A stretch of 36,024 nt of DNA, taken from positions 1 to 36,024 of the forward strand of contig JBFMBP010000035.1 in NCBI GenBank assembly GCA_040755155.1, in the 5' to 3' direction. This DNA comes from Candidatus Omnitrophota bacterium. Its GTDB lineage: Bacteria > Hinthialibacterota > Hinthialibacteria > Hinthialibacterales > Hinthialibacteraceae. The notes under the pieces are model-generated. The model did no database searches, was not told the origin of the DNA, and saw only the letters and a list, made by a program, of their open reading frames with translations. The first letter of the stretch is position 1. Every line of letters begins with the position of its first letter. The translations under genes and the position numbers were made by a program. Shown here piece by piece: positions 23,423 to 30,587 of this stretch.

Positions 23423-24778
23423 ATGGATAACGCCGCCAACGCCCAGCCGCCCATTCCCGCTTTCCGCGAACCGCCGCAAAGTCTACTTTCGTCCTTGCGC
23501 TTTTTGGGGCCGGGATTCATCCTCTCGGCGTCCATCGTCGGCTCCGGCGAATTGATTATGACCACAACGCTGGGCGCCAAGGCGGGCTTCGTTCTGTTGT
23601 GGGTGATTCTTTTGGGATGCCTGGCCAAGGTAGCGGTGCAATTGGAATACGGCCGCTATTGCATCAGCCACGGACGCCCCTCGTTTCAAGCCTGGAATTC
23701 CTCGCCCGGCTTCAAACTCTTAGGCGTCCATTGGACGATGATCGTCACGCTGTTCTTTCTCATCGCCACCTTCGCGGGACAGGCGGGCGTTCTGGGTGGT
23801 TCGGCGCAAGTGGCGGCGTATGTTTTTCCCACTATTCCTTTATGGGTATGGATTATAGCCATCGCTATTACGCTTTCTTTGCTGGTATTTCATGGCCAAT
23901 ACGGCCCGGTGGAATTCGTAGCGGCGGCGCTCAACTTCATTTTCATATCGACGATTCTCTATTGCGTCGCGTCGATCCAAACGACGCCTTACGCTTTCTC
24001 TCTCGCTGATTTGGGACAGGGACTTTCTTTCCGCTTGCCCGCTGGAACCATGCCCTTCGCCGTAGCAGCTTTCGGCATCACCGGCGTCGCTTCCGGCGAA
24101 ATCTGCATGTATCCCTATTGGTGCATCGAAAAGGGCTATGCCGCCTGGACCGGCCCGCGCGACGGTTCGCCCGAATGGACGCGGCGCGCTAAAGGCTGGA
24201 TCCGCGTCATGAACGTGGACGCCGCCGCCTCGCTGATCGTCTATACTCTCGCCACCTGCGCATTTTACATCCTGGGAGCGTCAGTGCTGCGCAATCAGCC
24301 CAAACTCGCCGACGGCAACGAATTCGTCCTGCAACTCTCCAGCATCTTCACGGAAGTGCTAGGGCCGGGTGCCCGCGGCGTTTTCATGCTCGGCGCTTTT
24401 ACGGTGCTCTTCTCCACCATCTTCGCCAATACGGCGGGATTTTCTCGCTTGTGGACCGACATGTTCGCCGTCTGCGGCCTGTTCAACGTCGAAGATCGAA
24501 AAAGCCGCCTGCTTTCCATCTTCGTCATGGCCTGGATTTTCCCCGCCGTGTGCGGATTGATTTACTTGACAGTGCAAAAATTGCTCATCCTGATTGTCTT
24601 CATGGGCATCATCAATTCCCTCTTCCTGCTAGTCGTCGCCTGGCAGGGAATCGTCTTCCGTTATTATTACACCTACGAAGAATTGAAGCCGTCGCGCGCC
24701 TATGATATTGCGCTATGGGTAAGCATTCTATCCATCGCCTTCATGGCCTGGCGGGCGTTTATGGCGATATTTCAATAA
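23423..24778 (+). CDS. Divergent Nramp-family transporter
   Basis: A 451-residue inner-membrane protein with about 11 hydrophobic helices and the Nramp TM1 hallmark GPGF (29-32). At the position of the canonical metal-binding DPGN it has GSGE (40-43). In TM6, where Nramps have MPH, it has MYPYW within GVASGEICMYPYWCIEKG. The canonical Asp, Asn and Met/His ligands are thus replaced, so transport of manganese or iron should not be assumed; it may carry another ion or solute. It follows the LarA-like gene after 75 bases on the same strand with a family B hairpin between. The ATG at 23423 is preferred to a TTG at 23411; AGGA at 23407-23410 is a weak binding site. Confidence 0.85.
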   Translation: MDNAANAQPPIPAFREPPQSLLSSLRFLGPGFILSASIVGSGELIMTTTLGAKAGFVLLWVILLGCLAKVAVQLEYGRYCISHGRPSFQAWNSSPGFKLLGVHWTMIVTLFFLIATFAGQAGVLGGSAQVAAYVFPTIPLWVWIIAIAITLSLLVFHGQYGPVEFVAAALNFIFISTILYCVASIQTTPYAFSLADLGQGLSFRLPAGTMPFAVAAFGITGVASGEICMYPYWCIEKGYAAWTGPRDGSPEWTRRAKGWIRVMNVDAAASLIVYTLATCAFYILGASVLRNQPKLADGNEFVLQLSSIFTEVLGPGARGVFMLGAFTVLFSTIFANTAGFSRLWTDMFAVCGLFNVEDRKSRLLSIFVMAWIFPAVCGLIYLTVQKLLILIVFMGIINSLFLLVVAWQGIVFRYYYTYEELKPSRAYDIALWVSILSIAFMAWRAFMAIFQ

Positions 24779-24786
24779 ATCGTATT

Positions 24787-25008
24787 TTACGCGTGGGAGC
24801 GCGGGCGTCCCGCCCGCAAATGGGTAGAATGGTTCTTTTCTTCTTCCAGAATCTCGTCCCAGATCATTTCGAATACGTTTTGCAGTTCTTTTTGGGCTTC
24901 CAAAGGAGTTTTTCCCAACGCATGACAACCTGGAATGGCGGGAATATGGGCGACGAAAGCGCCAATGCCGTCAGGACGGATTACTATCGTATAATCTTCA
25001 TAGTTCAC
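24787..25008 (-). CDS. Orphan HicB-family antitoxin-like protein
   Basis: A 73-residue protein with the HicB fold pattern: YTIVIRPDGIGAFVAHIP, AIPGCHALGKTPLEAQKELQ, then a helix. HicB proteins neutralise HicA mRNA interferases. No hicA is found upstream on this strand or beside it, so it is solitary. The start is GTG (25006-25008) preceded by AGAGG and AAGG runs. The last ten or so residues (LRAGRPRSHA) are encoded by a GC-rich inverted repeat (about 24795-24822) of the GCGGGCG-TCC-CGCCCGC type, so the original C-terminus seems to have been replaced or extended by repeat DNA. The gene converges on the Nramp-like gene with an 8-base gap. Confidence 0.8.
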   Translation of the reverse strand: MNYEDYTIVIRPDGIGAFVAHIPAIPGCHALGKTPLEAQKELQNVFEMIWDEILEEEKNHSTHLRAGRPRSHA

Positions 25009-25348
25009 GATCCTTACCTCTTCGTTTTGTTTGTTATCATATCGAATTTCTCCCCAAAATTTATGGCTTCTGCAAATAATTTTATTGCTATTCGTTGAGC
25101 GTATACCAAAAAAATATTGATGGTTGATAATATAATACCAACATGCATTGAGATTGTTGTTTTCAAAATTCCTCTCCCAAGATTGGGAGAGGTTAGGTGA
25201 GGGTTGATATTATTAGGCTTATATTTCCCTCTCCCTAACCCTCTCTAAAAGGGCGAGGGAATTTATAAGCTGCAATTTTAACGCAGATTGGTATAATAGA
25301 TTAAGAAAAAATACTCTTGACATGTATCCACAAAACGTGTACATATAA
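25009..25348. other. Intergenic region with a family A repeat and a brn-type promoter
   Basis: About 340 bases without a gene. It contains a complete family A repeat (25167-25263). Next to the brnT remnant are TTGACA (25317-25322) and TATAAA (25344-25349) with GTGTACAT between them, a promoter-like arrangement for the brn unit, although the 21-base spacing is long. Confidence 0.6.
25167..25263. repeat. Nested palindromic dispersed repeat (family A, second complete copy)
   Basis: Left arm 25167-25206, 18-nt centre 25207-25224 (containing TTAGGCTTATA) and right arm 25225-25263. This is the same geometry as 3-100. The left arm is itself a CCTCTCCCAAGATTGGGAGAGG palindrome in structure, and the arms are imperfect complements. 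Confidence 0.8.
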
Positions 25349-25592
25349 ATTAAGGAATTCGAATGGGACGAAAATAAAAACCGCGCCAACATAGAGAAGC
25401 ATGGCATCGACTTCAAAATGGCGGCGGGAGTGTTTTTATAGGAACATAGGATCAAAAAAATCTCCCTCTGCCGATGAAGATCGATGGCTGGCAACGGGAA
25501 TTTTTGAAAGAAGACGTATCACCGTCGTTTTCACGATGCGGAAAGGAAGATGGCGGATCATTTCGGCGAGAAGGTCGCGGAGAAATGAATGA
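25349..25592 (+). pseudogene. brnT: BrnT-family toxin, broken
   Basis: BrnT is a small ribonuclease toxin. From 25349 one frame reads IKEFEWDENKNRANIEKHGIDF and KMAAGVFL, the usual BrnT beginning, then hits TAG (25436-25438). It continues for a few codons (EHRIKK). After an A7 run (25454-25460) the homology moves to another frame: DEDRWLATGIFERRRITVVF, then RWRIISARRSRRNE, ending at TGA 25590-25592. The expected start methionine is also ATT. Three lesions (start, nonsense, frameshift) make a functional toxin unlikely. A sequencing error in the A7 run could explain only the frameshift. The 3' end overlaps the brnA start as in intact brnTA operons. Confidence 0.8.
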
Positions 25593-25932
25593 GAAGCGGC
25601 AAAAAGAAAAAATCGTCCGCATGAGTTCGGAAGAAATCAAACAGGCGCATCGCCGGGGCGACTTCGGCGAAACCGACTGGAAGCGTTTGGACGCCATGAC
25701 GGATAAAGAGTTAGAAGAGGCGGTTTCGAACGATCCTGACGCCGCCCCACTGGTTGATCCCTCATTTTGGCAAGACGCCAAAGTAGTTATGCCTGAATCG
25801 AAAATGGACATCCATATCAGGCTCGATCCCGATATCGTGGCTTTTTTCAAGAAAGGCGGGCCAGGCTATCAAACCCGGATGAACGCCGTCTTGCGTACCT
25901 ACGTCGAAGCTCATAGAGATGAACATTCATGA
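25585..25932 (+). CDS. brnA: BrnA-family antitoxin
   Basis: A 115-residue protein matching BrnA: IVRMSSEEIKQ, TDWKRLDAMTDKELEEAVSNDPDAAP, then the ribbon-helix-helix-like C-terminus KMDIHIRLDPDIVAFFKKGGPGYQTRMNAVLRTYVEAH. BrnA binds BrnT and represses the shared promoter. The ATG at 25585 overlaps the brnT stop by 8 bases, the normal coupling; longer in-frame starts upstream lie within brnT. The antitoxin is intact while the toxin is not, leaving an antitoxin that may still act as a DNA-binding regulator or protect against BrnT from elsewhere. Confidence 0.9.
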   Translation: MNEKRQKEKIVRMSSEEIKQAHRRGDFGETDWKRLDAMTDKELEEAVSNDPDAAPLVDPSFWQDAKVVMPESKMDIHIRLDPDIVAFFKKGGPGYQTRMNAVLRTYVEAHRDEHS

Positions 25933-26066
25933 AAATGCAGTTGATGGTTCCGAGCGAAATCCCGCCCAAATATCCCTTTTCCTCTTTGAATCTATGATCC
26001 ATTATCGGGAAATCAAAACAGTCTGTTTTCAGTATATGGCTAGAAATTGCATAAAAGCATTACTCC

Positions 26067-26099
26067 AGGGAAAGATGAGCGGCAGGCTCGTCTTTCCCT
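26067..26099. terminator. Strong hairpin between convergent genes
   Basis: AGGGAAAGATGAGC (26067-26080) pairs with GCTCGTCTTTCCCT (26086-26099) over 14 bp with one U-G wobble and a 5-nt loop. No T-tract follows on either strand, so it is not a classical terminator. Its place between brnA and the convergent secreted-protein gene suggests a transcription barrier or 3' stabiliser. Confidence 0.4.
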
Positions 26100-26136
26100 T
26101 CGGCAAGAATGCGAAGAATTTACGAGGCAGCTGTTT

Positions 26137-27027
26137 TCAAAAAATCGTCCACTGATCGACGCTGGTCAGCTGCCCAAATGCCCAAGCGACGACATTATCG
26201 AGCAATTTGACGCCGTTGGCGTTCAACAGAGCTAAGGTTCGAGTTCCTGGAACTCCACCGTAATCGGCGACTGGATTAACGTCGGAATAGCCAAGGAATA
26301 CCCAGTTTGCCTGGCTTGTTCCGCCATTATCAAGGCTAGTCCCCTTTTCAACGACAATCAAAATCGGAACATTTTCAGGAAGTTCAGCGCCGGAAGCCGA
26401 TTCATCGATTGATGTCGGCAACACTGCCAGTACTTCGCCCACTCCGTGCAGGAGGTCTGGATTGGTCACGGTCCCAAAGGTTGCCACTGCCGGTTTGCCC
26501 GTAGCTTCATCATTGATGGTGACGATAAACTCAGCGGGAAGCCCCTGGGCGATGGGATGATTCGTATTCACAAACTTGATAGTGGAATCCAAATTGGAAG
26601 CCCCTCCGGTGAAGGAGGACTGGCCGTTAGTCAAACCCATATCGTCCAACAAATAAAATTCCGTGCAGATAACCGGTTTTTTTGAATTTTTGTAATCCGC
26701 GGCGATGGAACCGGAGCCTAACGCTTCCGAGATAAAAATCAAATCATTGGCCGCTTGTACATCGGCGGGGACGTCGCTGGCGGAGTTGTAGATATTGACC
26801 AGATGCCCCAGATCCTTTTCCAAATGAAGAACCAGCCATTGCAAACCAGGTTCCATATCGGCCATGGTTTCCAGAAGAAATTCTTTGTCTTCGGGATAGT
26901 TGATGGGATCCTCCCCCATCAAAAACAGGGTAGTCGGTATGAGTAATGCGATGTTGGAGCACCATCCACATTGTTGGAAACTGAGCGATAGAATTACGGC
27001 AATTAAAATTCGCAAAAAAACTTTCAC
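26137..27027 (-). CDS. Secreted protein with ThuA-like/Rossmann-type pattern
   Basis: A 296-residue exported protein. The start is a GTG at 27025-27027 (MKVFLRILIAVILSLSF signal peptide) with an excellent AAGGAGGAG (27034-27042) 6 bases upstream; an in-frame ATG at 27069 lies before that site. The mature part contains SNIALLIPTT, DLIFISEALGSGSIAADYK, KPVICTEFYLLDDMGLT, NTNHPIAQGLPAEF and WVFLGYSDVNP. The order of open beta-alpha units, 'what is seen is a decision' strand (DLIFISE) and NHPIAQGL is like ThuA/glutamine-amidotransferase-like secreted domains found in polysaccharide-degrading bacteria. That assignment is inferred; no catalytic triad can be pinned down. Confidence 0.75.
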   Translation of the reverse strand: MKVFLRILIAVILSLSFQQCGWCSNIALLIPTTLFLMGEDPINYPEDKEFLLETMADMEPGLQWLVLHLEKDLGHLVNIYNSASDVPADVQAANDLIFISEALGSGSIAADYKNSKKPVICTEFYLLDDMGLTNGQSSFTGGASNLDSTIKFVNTNHPIAQGLPAEFIVTINDEATGKPAVATFGTVTNPDLLHGVGEVLAVLPTSIDESASGAELPENVPILIVVEKGTSLDNGGTSQANWVFLGYSDVNPVADYGGVPGTRTLALLNANGVKLLDNVVAWAFGQLTSVDQWTIF

Positions 27028-27249
27028 GGTCTTCTCCTCCTTCTTTGTACGTGTTTCTCTAGTATTCATTCGCTAGATCAAACGATCTTCACTATACCGG
27101 ATTCAAAACCACTTTCAACGGATAATTCTTAATTTTTTATTCTCAATTTTTGGATTATCCCAAATGAGGATAGATCTAATCGCGCATCAAACCGCTGCGT
27201 CTAAACAATAAAGCGCATTTATGAATATGGATACTCGAATTTAAATTAT

Positions 27250-27278
27250 TTGACAGCTCGAACCGTATAGTTTATGCT
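27250..27278 (+). promoter_or_regulatory. Probable promoter of the VOC gene
   Basis: A perfect TTGACA (27250-27255), 17-base spacer and TATGCT (27273-27278, four of six). Transcription would start near 27285, downstream of the TTG at 27278, which supports the internal ATG at 27335 as the real start of the next gene. Confidence 0.5.
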
Positions 27279-27334
27279 TGCCGATAAGATCGTTGGATTG
27301 CCACCTCGATGGCGGCTCCCTTGAGGTTCCAGGT

Positions 27335-27721
27335 ATGGTTGCGCTTCGTTTCAATCACATCGCGCCGCATTTCTTTTCCTCGGATGTTGCGCGTTCGAAA
27401 GAGTTCTACGAAGGCGTCTTGGGCTTTTCACTTGACTATAGCAATGGCGAGCCGCCCTCTTACATAGTCATGCGCCGCGACGATGTCTATTTGCACTTGA
27501 GTTGTCCCGGTCCCTACGGAGTTCCGAAAAACGCTGGAGCCGCGTTCGTCGCCGTCGCCGGCGTGGAATCTTTATGGGAGCAAGCGAGCGCTTGGCCTAA
27601 ATGCATAGCGGATCCATTGAAGGATGCGGACTACGGCGGCGGAGTTCGGTTCAAGGCGTTCGCCGTGCAAGATCCAGACGGGAATCTGCTGCGTATCGGC
27701 GAGCCGCTGCCTTATCGCTAA
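27335..27721 (+). CDS. VOC-fold (glyoxalase/bleomycin-resistance/dioxygenase) protein
   Basis: A 128-residue single-domain protein with two beta-alpha-beta-beta-beta modules. It shows FNHIAPHFFSSDVARSKEFYEGVLGFSLDY, YIVMRRDDVYLHLSCPG, AGAAFVAVAGVESLWE and FAVQDPDGNLLRIGEP. Metal ligands typical of the family are available: H8 in the first strand, the YLHL histidine and the Glu of RIGEP. Substrate is unknown. The chosen ATG has GAGG (27323-27326) 8 bases upstream; an in-frame TTG at 27278 falls within the -10 region of the promoter. It converges on the histidine kinase gene with a 66-base gap. Confidence 0.88.
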   Translation: MVALRFNHIAPHFFSSDVARSKEFYEGVLGFSLDYSNGEPPSYIVMRRDDVYLHLSCPGPYGVPKNAGAAFVAVAGVESLWEQASAWPKCIADPLKDADYGGGVRFKAFAVQDPDGNLLRIGEPLPYR

Positions 27722-27787
27722 TGGCATTTGCGCGCATCTATCTCAAACTAAAACTCACCGATCTTTTCTTTTCACCGATCGAGGAAT

Positions 27788-29731
27788 TCACGCCGCTGGG
27801 AGATGGATGCGGCAACGGGCGCCTTGGTTAGGCTCGCTATCCACGTCGATCCACCCTTGATGGTCTTTAATAATACCGAACGCGCTAGCCAGGCTTAATC
27901 CGGTTCCCTCCCCTACTTCTTTCGTTGTATAGAACGGATCGAAGATGCGGCTCAAATCGTCTTTGGATATGCCGATCCCATCGTCTTGGATGGCGATGAC
28001 GACATGCGGCCCTGCTTTGATGTCCGTATTGATTTGCGCCAATTGGGGGTCGATCGACTCCAAGGCGGTTTCTACATGAATATGCCCCGGTGATGACGGA
28101 TTCTGCGCCAACGTTTTTTCGATGGCGTCTTTGGCGTTCATGAGAATATTCATCAATACGATTTTCAAACGGACGGAATCTACGGATACGTCCGGCAGAC
28201 CGTCCGATAGATTCAGCGTGATGGTTATGCCCGGCCGGACGTTTTGCCGGAATAACTCGTAGATCTCCGTAACGATGGGATTAATCTGCGCCGGTTCGCG
28301 GTTGATTTTGGAGATGCGGCTGAAATACAGCAGTTCTTTCACCAGTTCCGAAGCGCGGTTGGCGGCTTTCAAGGAATTCTCGACGTATTTGGTTATGTCC
28401 TGATGGTTCCGGTTTTGAATCATCGTCAGATTGCCGATCACGCCCGTCAGGAGATTGTTGAACTCGTGAGCCGCCCCTCCCGCCAATCGGCTTATCGCCT
28501 CCAGCCGCTGCGAATACTGGATATGCTGCTCGATGAACTGTTGTACGCTTCGTTGTTTGTCTTCAATGAGATCGTATTTTTTTTGCAGAAGGGCGAAACC
28601 CAAGTAACCCGCCATGAGGGGAACACCCGCCGCCGCCGCTGGATAATCGATCCCAACATCGATTCCATATCGAAGAAATAGCAGCAACAGCGCATAGTAA
28701 ACGAATTGCGCCGCCGCGTCGCGCCGATCGTTCCATACCGATATCCGAATCATGTGAGCGGCGCATAATACCGGTAGAATCAGGAGTCGCGGATTATAAA
28801 AACCGATGAATAAACAAACCAATGCGGGACTAGAGAAGGAGACATATTTCTTGACGGCGGAAGAGCCGCGTTCGTACAAATAAAACACGGATTCCAGAAC
28901 AGCGAATATCATGATGAAAACAACGGCGTCGATATTCGCTTTTGCGCTTAACAAGACGGCGATGGCGGCTTGATAAATGCAGAATTTAGCCCATTCCGGC
29001 CAAAATTTCCGATTGGTAATCGTCATCCGATCCCGCGCGAAAAAATAAAGCAGCAAACACCACCATGATAAAGACAGTATCATTCCCAACGCCAAAATCC
29101 GCAAAAAAAGGGGTTGCGCGAATTGAATACCATCTAAACTTAAATGGATATCTTGGTCTGGCGGAAAGACAAAGAGAAATTCCTTGACCTCCGGTATATC
29201 GAACTGTTCGTTTCCTGGTTTCCCTTTGGGGAAATAATTTCGATTTAAGGTAAATATTGATAACGGAAGATTGATTGTCTGCCAGATATTGGATTCCAAA
29301 TGAATTACTTGCTGCCAATTTTCCGGAATAGGATTGGCGGGTGTTTCCGCCTCGGCGAACATAACGGGAAATGTCAATGGAGGCCCATTGTTTCTAATTT
29401 GGAAAACTACCGTATCGCGAGCGGTTAAAAAATTCTTTTTGAAAATACTCTTACTAACTCCCGACCACCCGCCGCCGGATTTTTTCGCAATCGAAAGCAA
29501 TCGTTGGCCTGGAATCTCATCATCCTCTAGGATTTCCAATTGCGGCGTACCCGCTGCGCCTTGTCCCCACGTATAAATCGAACTTTCCAATCCCAAGGCT
29601 TCGATATTCGGATCGAAAAAAGGGAGAATTTCCTTTTCTCTCATCCATACGCGATAGATCAACGCCGACTCGCTCAAGAAGAAGAGTCCGATGGAAACAG
29701 CGAACAGTAATTTCGAAATATGGCGGCCCAA
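27788..29731 (-). CDS. Orphan membrane sensor histidine kinase
   Basis: A 647-residue kinase. One membrane helix at about 8-28 leads to a periplasmic beta-sandwich-like domain (about 45-205; LESNIWQTINLPLSIF and DIHLSLDGIQF resemble carbohydrate-binding CBM/CIA30-type folds). A block of about six helices follows (about 210-385), then a coiled linker. In the HisKA domain the phospho-acceptor is H422 in AAHEFNNLL. The HATPase domain has the N box (NILMNAKDAIE), G1 DDGIG near 581, F box DPFYTT and G2 GEGTGLSLA, and ends at residue 647. No receiver domain and no response regulator gene is adjacent. The start is a TTG (29729-29731) directly after an in-frame stop, with no Shine-Dalgarno, so it is uncertain. 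Confidence 0.9.
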   Translation of the reverse strand: MGRHISKLLFAVSIGLFFLSESALIYRVWMREKEILPFFDPNIEALGLESSIYTWGQGAAGTPQLEILEDDEIPGQRLLSIAKKSGGGWSGVSKSIFKKNFLTARDTVVFQIRNNGPPLTFPVMFAEAETPANPIPENWQQVIHLESNIWQTINLPLSIFTLNRNYFPKGKPGNEQFDIPEVKEFLFVFPPDQDIHLSLDGIQFAQPLFLRILALGMILSLSWWCLLLYFFARDRMTITNRKFWPEWAKFCIYQAAIAVLLSAKANIDAVVFIMIFAVLESVFYLYERGSSAVKKYVSFSSPALVCLFIGFYNPRLLILPVLCAAHMIRISVWNDRRDAAAQFVYYALLLLFLRYGIDVGIDYPAAAAGVPLMAGYLGFALLQKKYDLIEDKQRSVQQFIEQHIQYSQRLEAISRLAGGAAHEFNNLLTGVIGNLTMIQNRNHQDITKYVENSLKAANRASELVKELLYFSRISKINREPAQINPIVTEIYELFRQNVRPGITITLNLSDGLPDVSVDSVRLKIVLMNILMNAKDAIEKTLAQNPSSPGHIHVETALESIDPQLAQINTDIKAGPHVVIAIQDDGIGISKDDLSRIFDPFYTTKEVGEGTGLSLASAFGIIKDHQGWIDVDSEPNQGARCRIHLPAA

Positions 29732-29940
29732 TTAACGATGATTGCAGAATCTCTATTCGGGTTTTCCACTAAATAGAGCTGCTCCCCTTGCTTTTAGATG
29801 TTCTGATCGACTTACTATCGAACTCCTTAAAACTCCGGTTTACTATTTGCAATCAATATAGCCCAAATTCAAAGCATCTAATCATTACATATTCAACAAA
29901 ATCCATCCATTTTTGACGGAACGGCAAAAAGTCTTTTTTT

Positions 29941-30000
29941 TGTGGTGTGGGCTTCAAGCCTGCACAAGATATACCGCAGGCAATATGCCTGCACCACAAT
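29941..30000. repeat. Hairpin repeat of the GTGCAGGC type (family E)
   Basis: TGTGGTGTGGGCTTCAAGCC then TGCAC, a short centre, GCAGGCAATATGCCTGC and ACCACA. The outer ends TGTGGTG and CACCACA are complementary and the inner GCAGGC/GCCTGC blocks form secondary stems. It resembles the other nested hairpin repeats in style but not in sequence. Confidence 0.6.
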
Positions 30001-30239
30001 AGGTAGTCACCCGATTGCATCATCAATACTTTTTGCAGGATTGTCATTTTTTCATTAAACCAACACCAATAGAATCGATTGTTTTATTAAGTATATTCTT
30101 TTTCTTGAGCAGAGGGAATGAATGGGGGATATTTGCGGGAAGAGATGTTTTGGCGAGGTTGGGATTCTCTATCGAGTTATTCTTGTTGGATGTTGATATA
30201 TCGCGGGATTTCATAACGATCTTATTGCCTATTTCTTCA

Positions 30240-30490
30240 TTCCTGACTTCGCACCAAATTGGTCATGATAATTTAATGGTTTGATTTCTAAGGGATTAGG
30301 ATTCTGAAAACATTGTAATTTGGTTGTTGCAAGTCTAAAATGGAATTGACGCATACCATTTACGAATTGCAATACCTCCTTCCCGAATCACAAGAAAAAA
30401 AGGGCCTTATCTTGAATATGGATCAGGATCAAAAAATCCTTTTCGAAGCCATTCACGAAATCTAGGGTGTTGCAAGTGCGAAGTCAGGAA
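30240..30490. repeat. 251-bp segment bounded by perfect 15-bp inverted repeats
   Basis: TTCCTGACTTCGCAC (30240-30254) and GTGCGAAGTCAGGAA (30476-30490) are exact complements. The segment between them includes the 41-codon reading frame and lacks a transposase. No target duplication is evident, so a mobile origin is only a possibility. Confidence 0.5.
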
Positions 30491-30587
30491 AAAAAAGAAT
30501 AGCAAAATTCAAACAAATTGTATATGCTGAAAGAGAAAGTATTGAGTCCGGCCAGCAGACGGAATAGCATTTTTCGGAGGCGGCGCC

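Larger units (their letters stand above)
29732..30587. other. Gene-poor region with repeats
   Basis: About 850 bases with no convincing gene. It contains a GC-rich hairpin repeat (29941-30000) and a pair of 15-bp inverted repeats at 30240-30254 and 30476-30490. A 41-codon reading frame (30340-30465, MELTHTIYELQYLLPESQ then KILFEAIHEI) looks protein-like and may be a gene fragment. An 89-codon frame at 30015-30284 has no recognisable features and no good binding site. Confidence 0.6.

Noticed and set aside
24787-25592. A defence or toxin-antitoxin island from HicB to BrnTA
   Set aside because: The HicB is an orphan and BrnT is broken; two unrelated remnants next to repeats do not amount to a functioning island.
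25919-26155. 78-codon frame overlapping the brnA stop as ATGA
   Set aside because: The overlap looks like coupling, but the translated sequence has no family features, crosses the 26067 hairpin and runs into the convergent gene.
29853-30047. 64-codon minus-strand frame
   Set aside because: A large part is translation of the hairpin repeat at 29941-30000; no domain is seen.
30015-30284. 89-codon plus-strand frame
   Set aside because: No clear binding site or homology, and it crosses one of the 15-bp inverted repeats; left as uncertain within the intergenic description.
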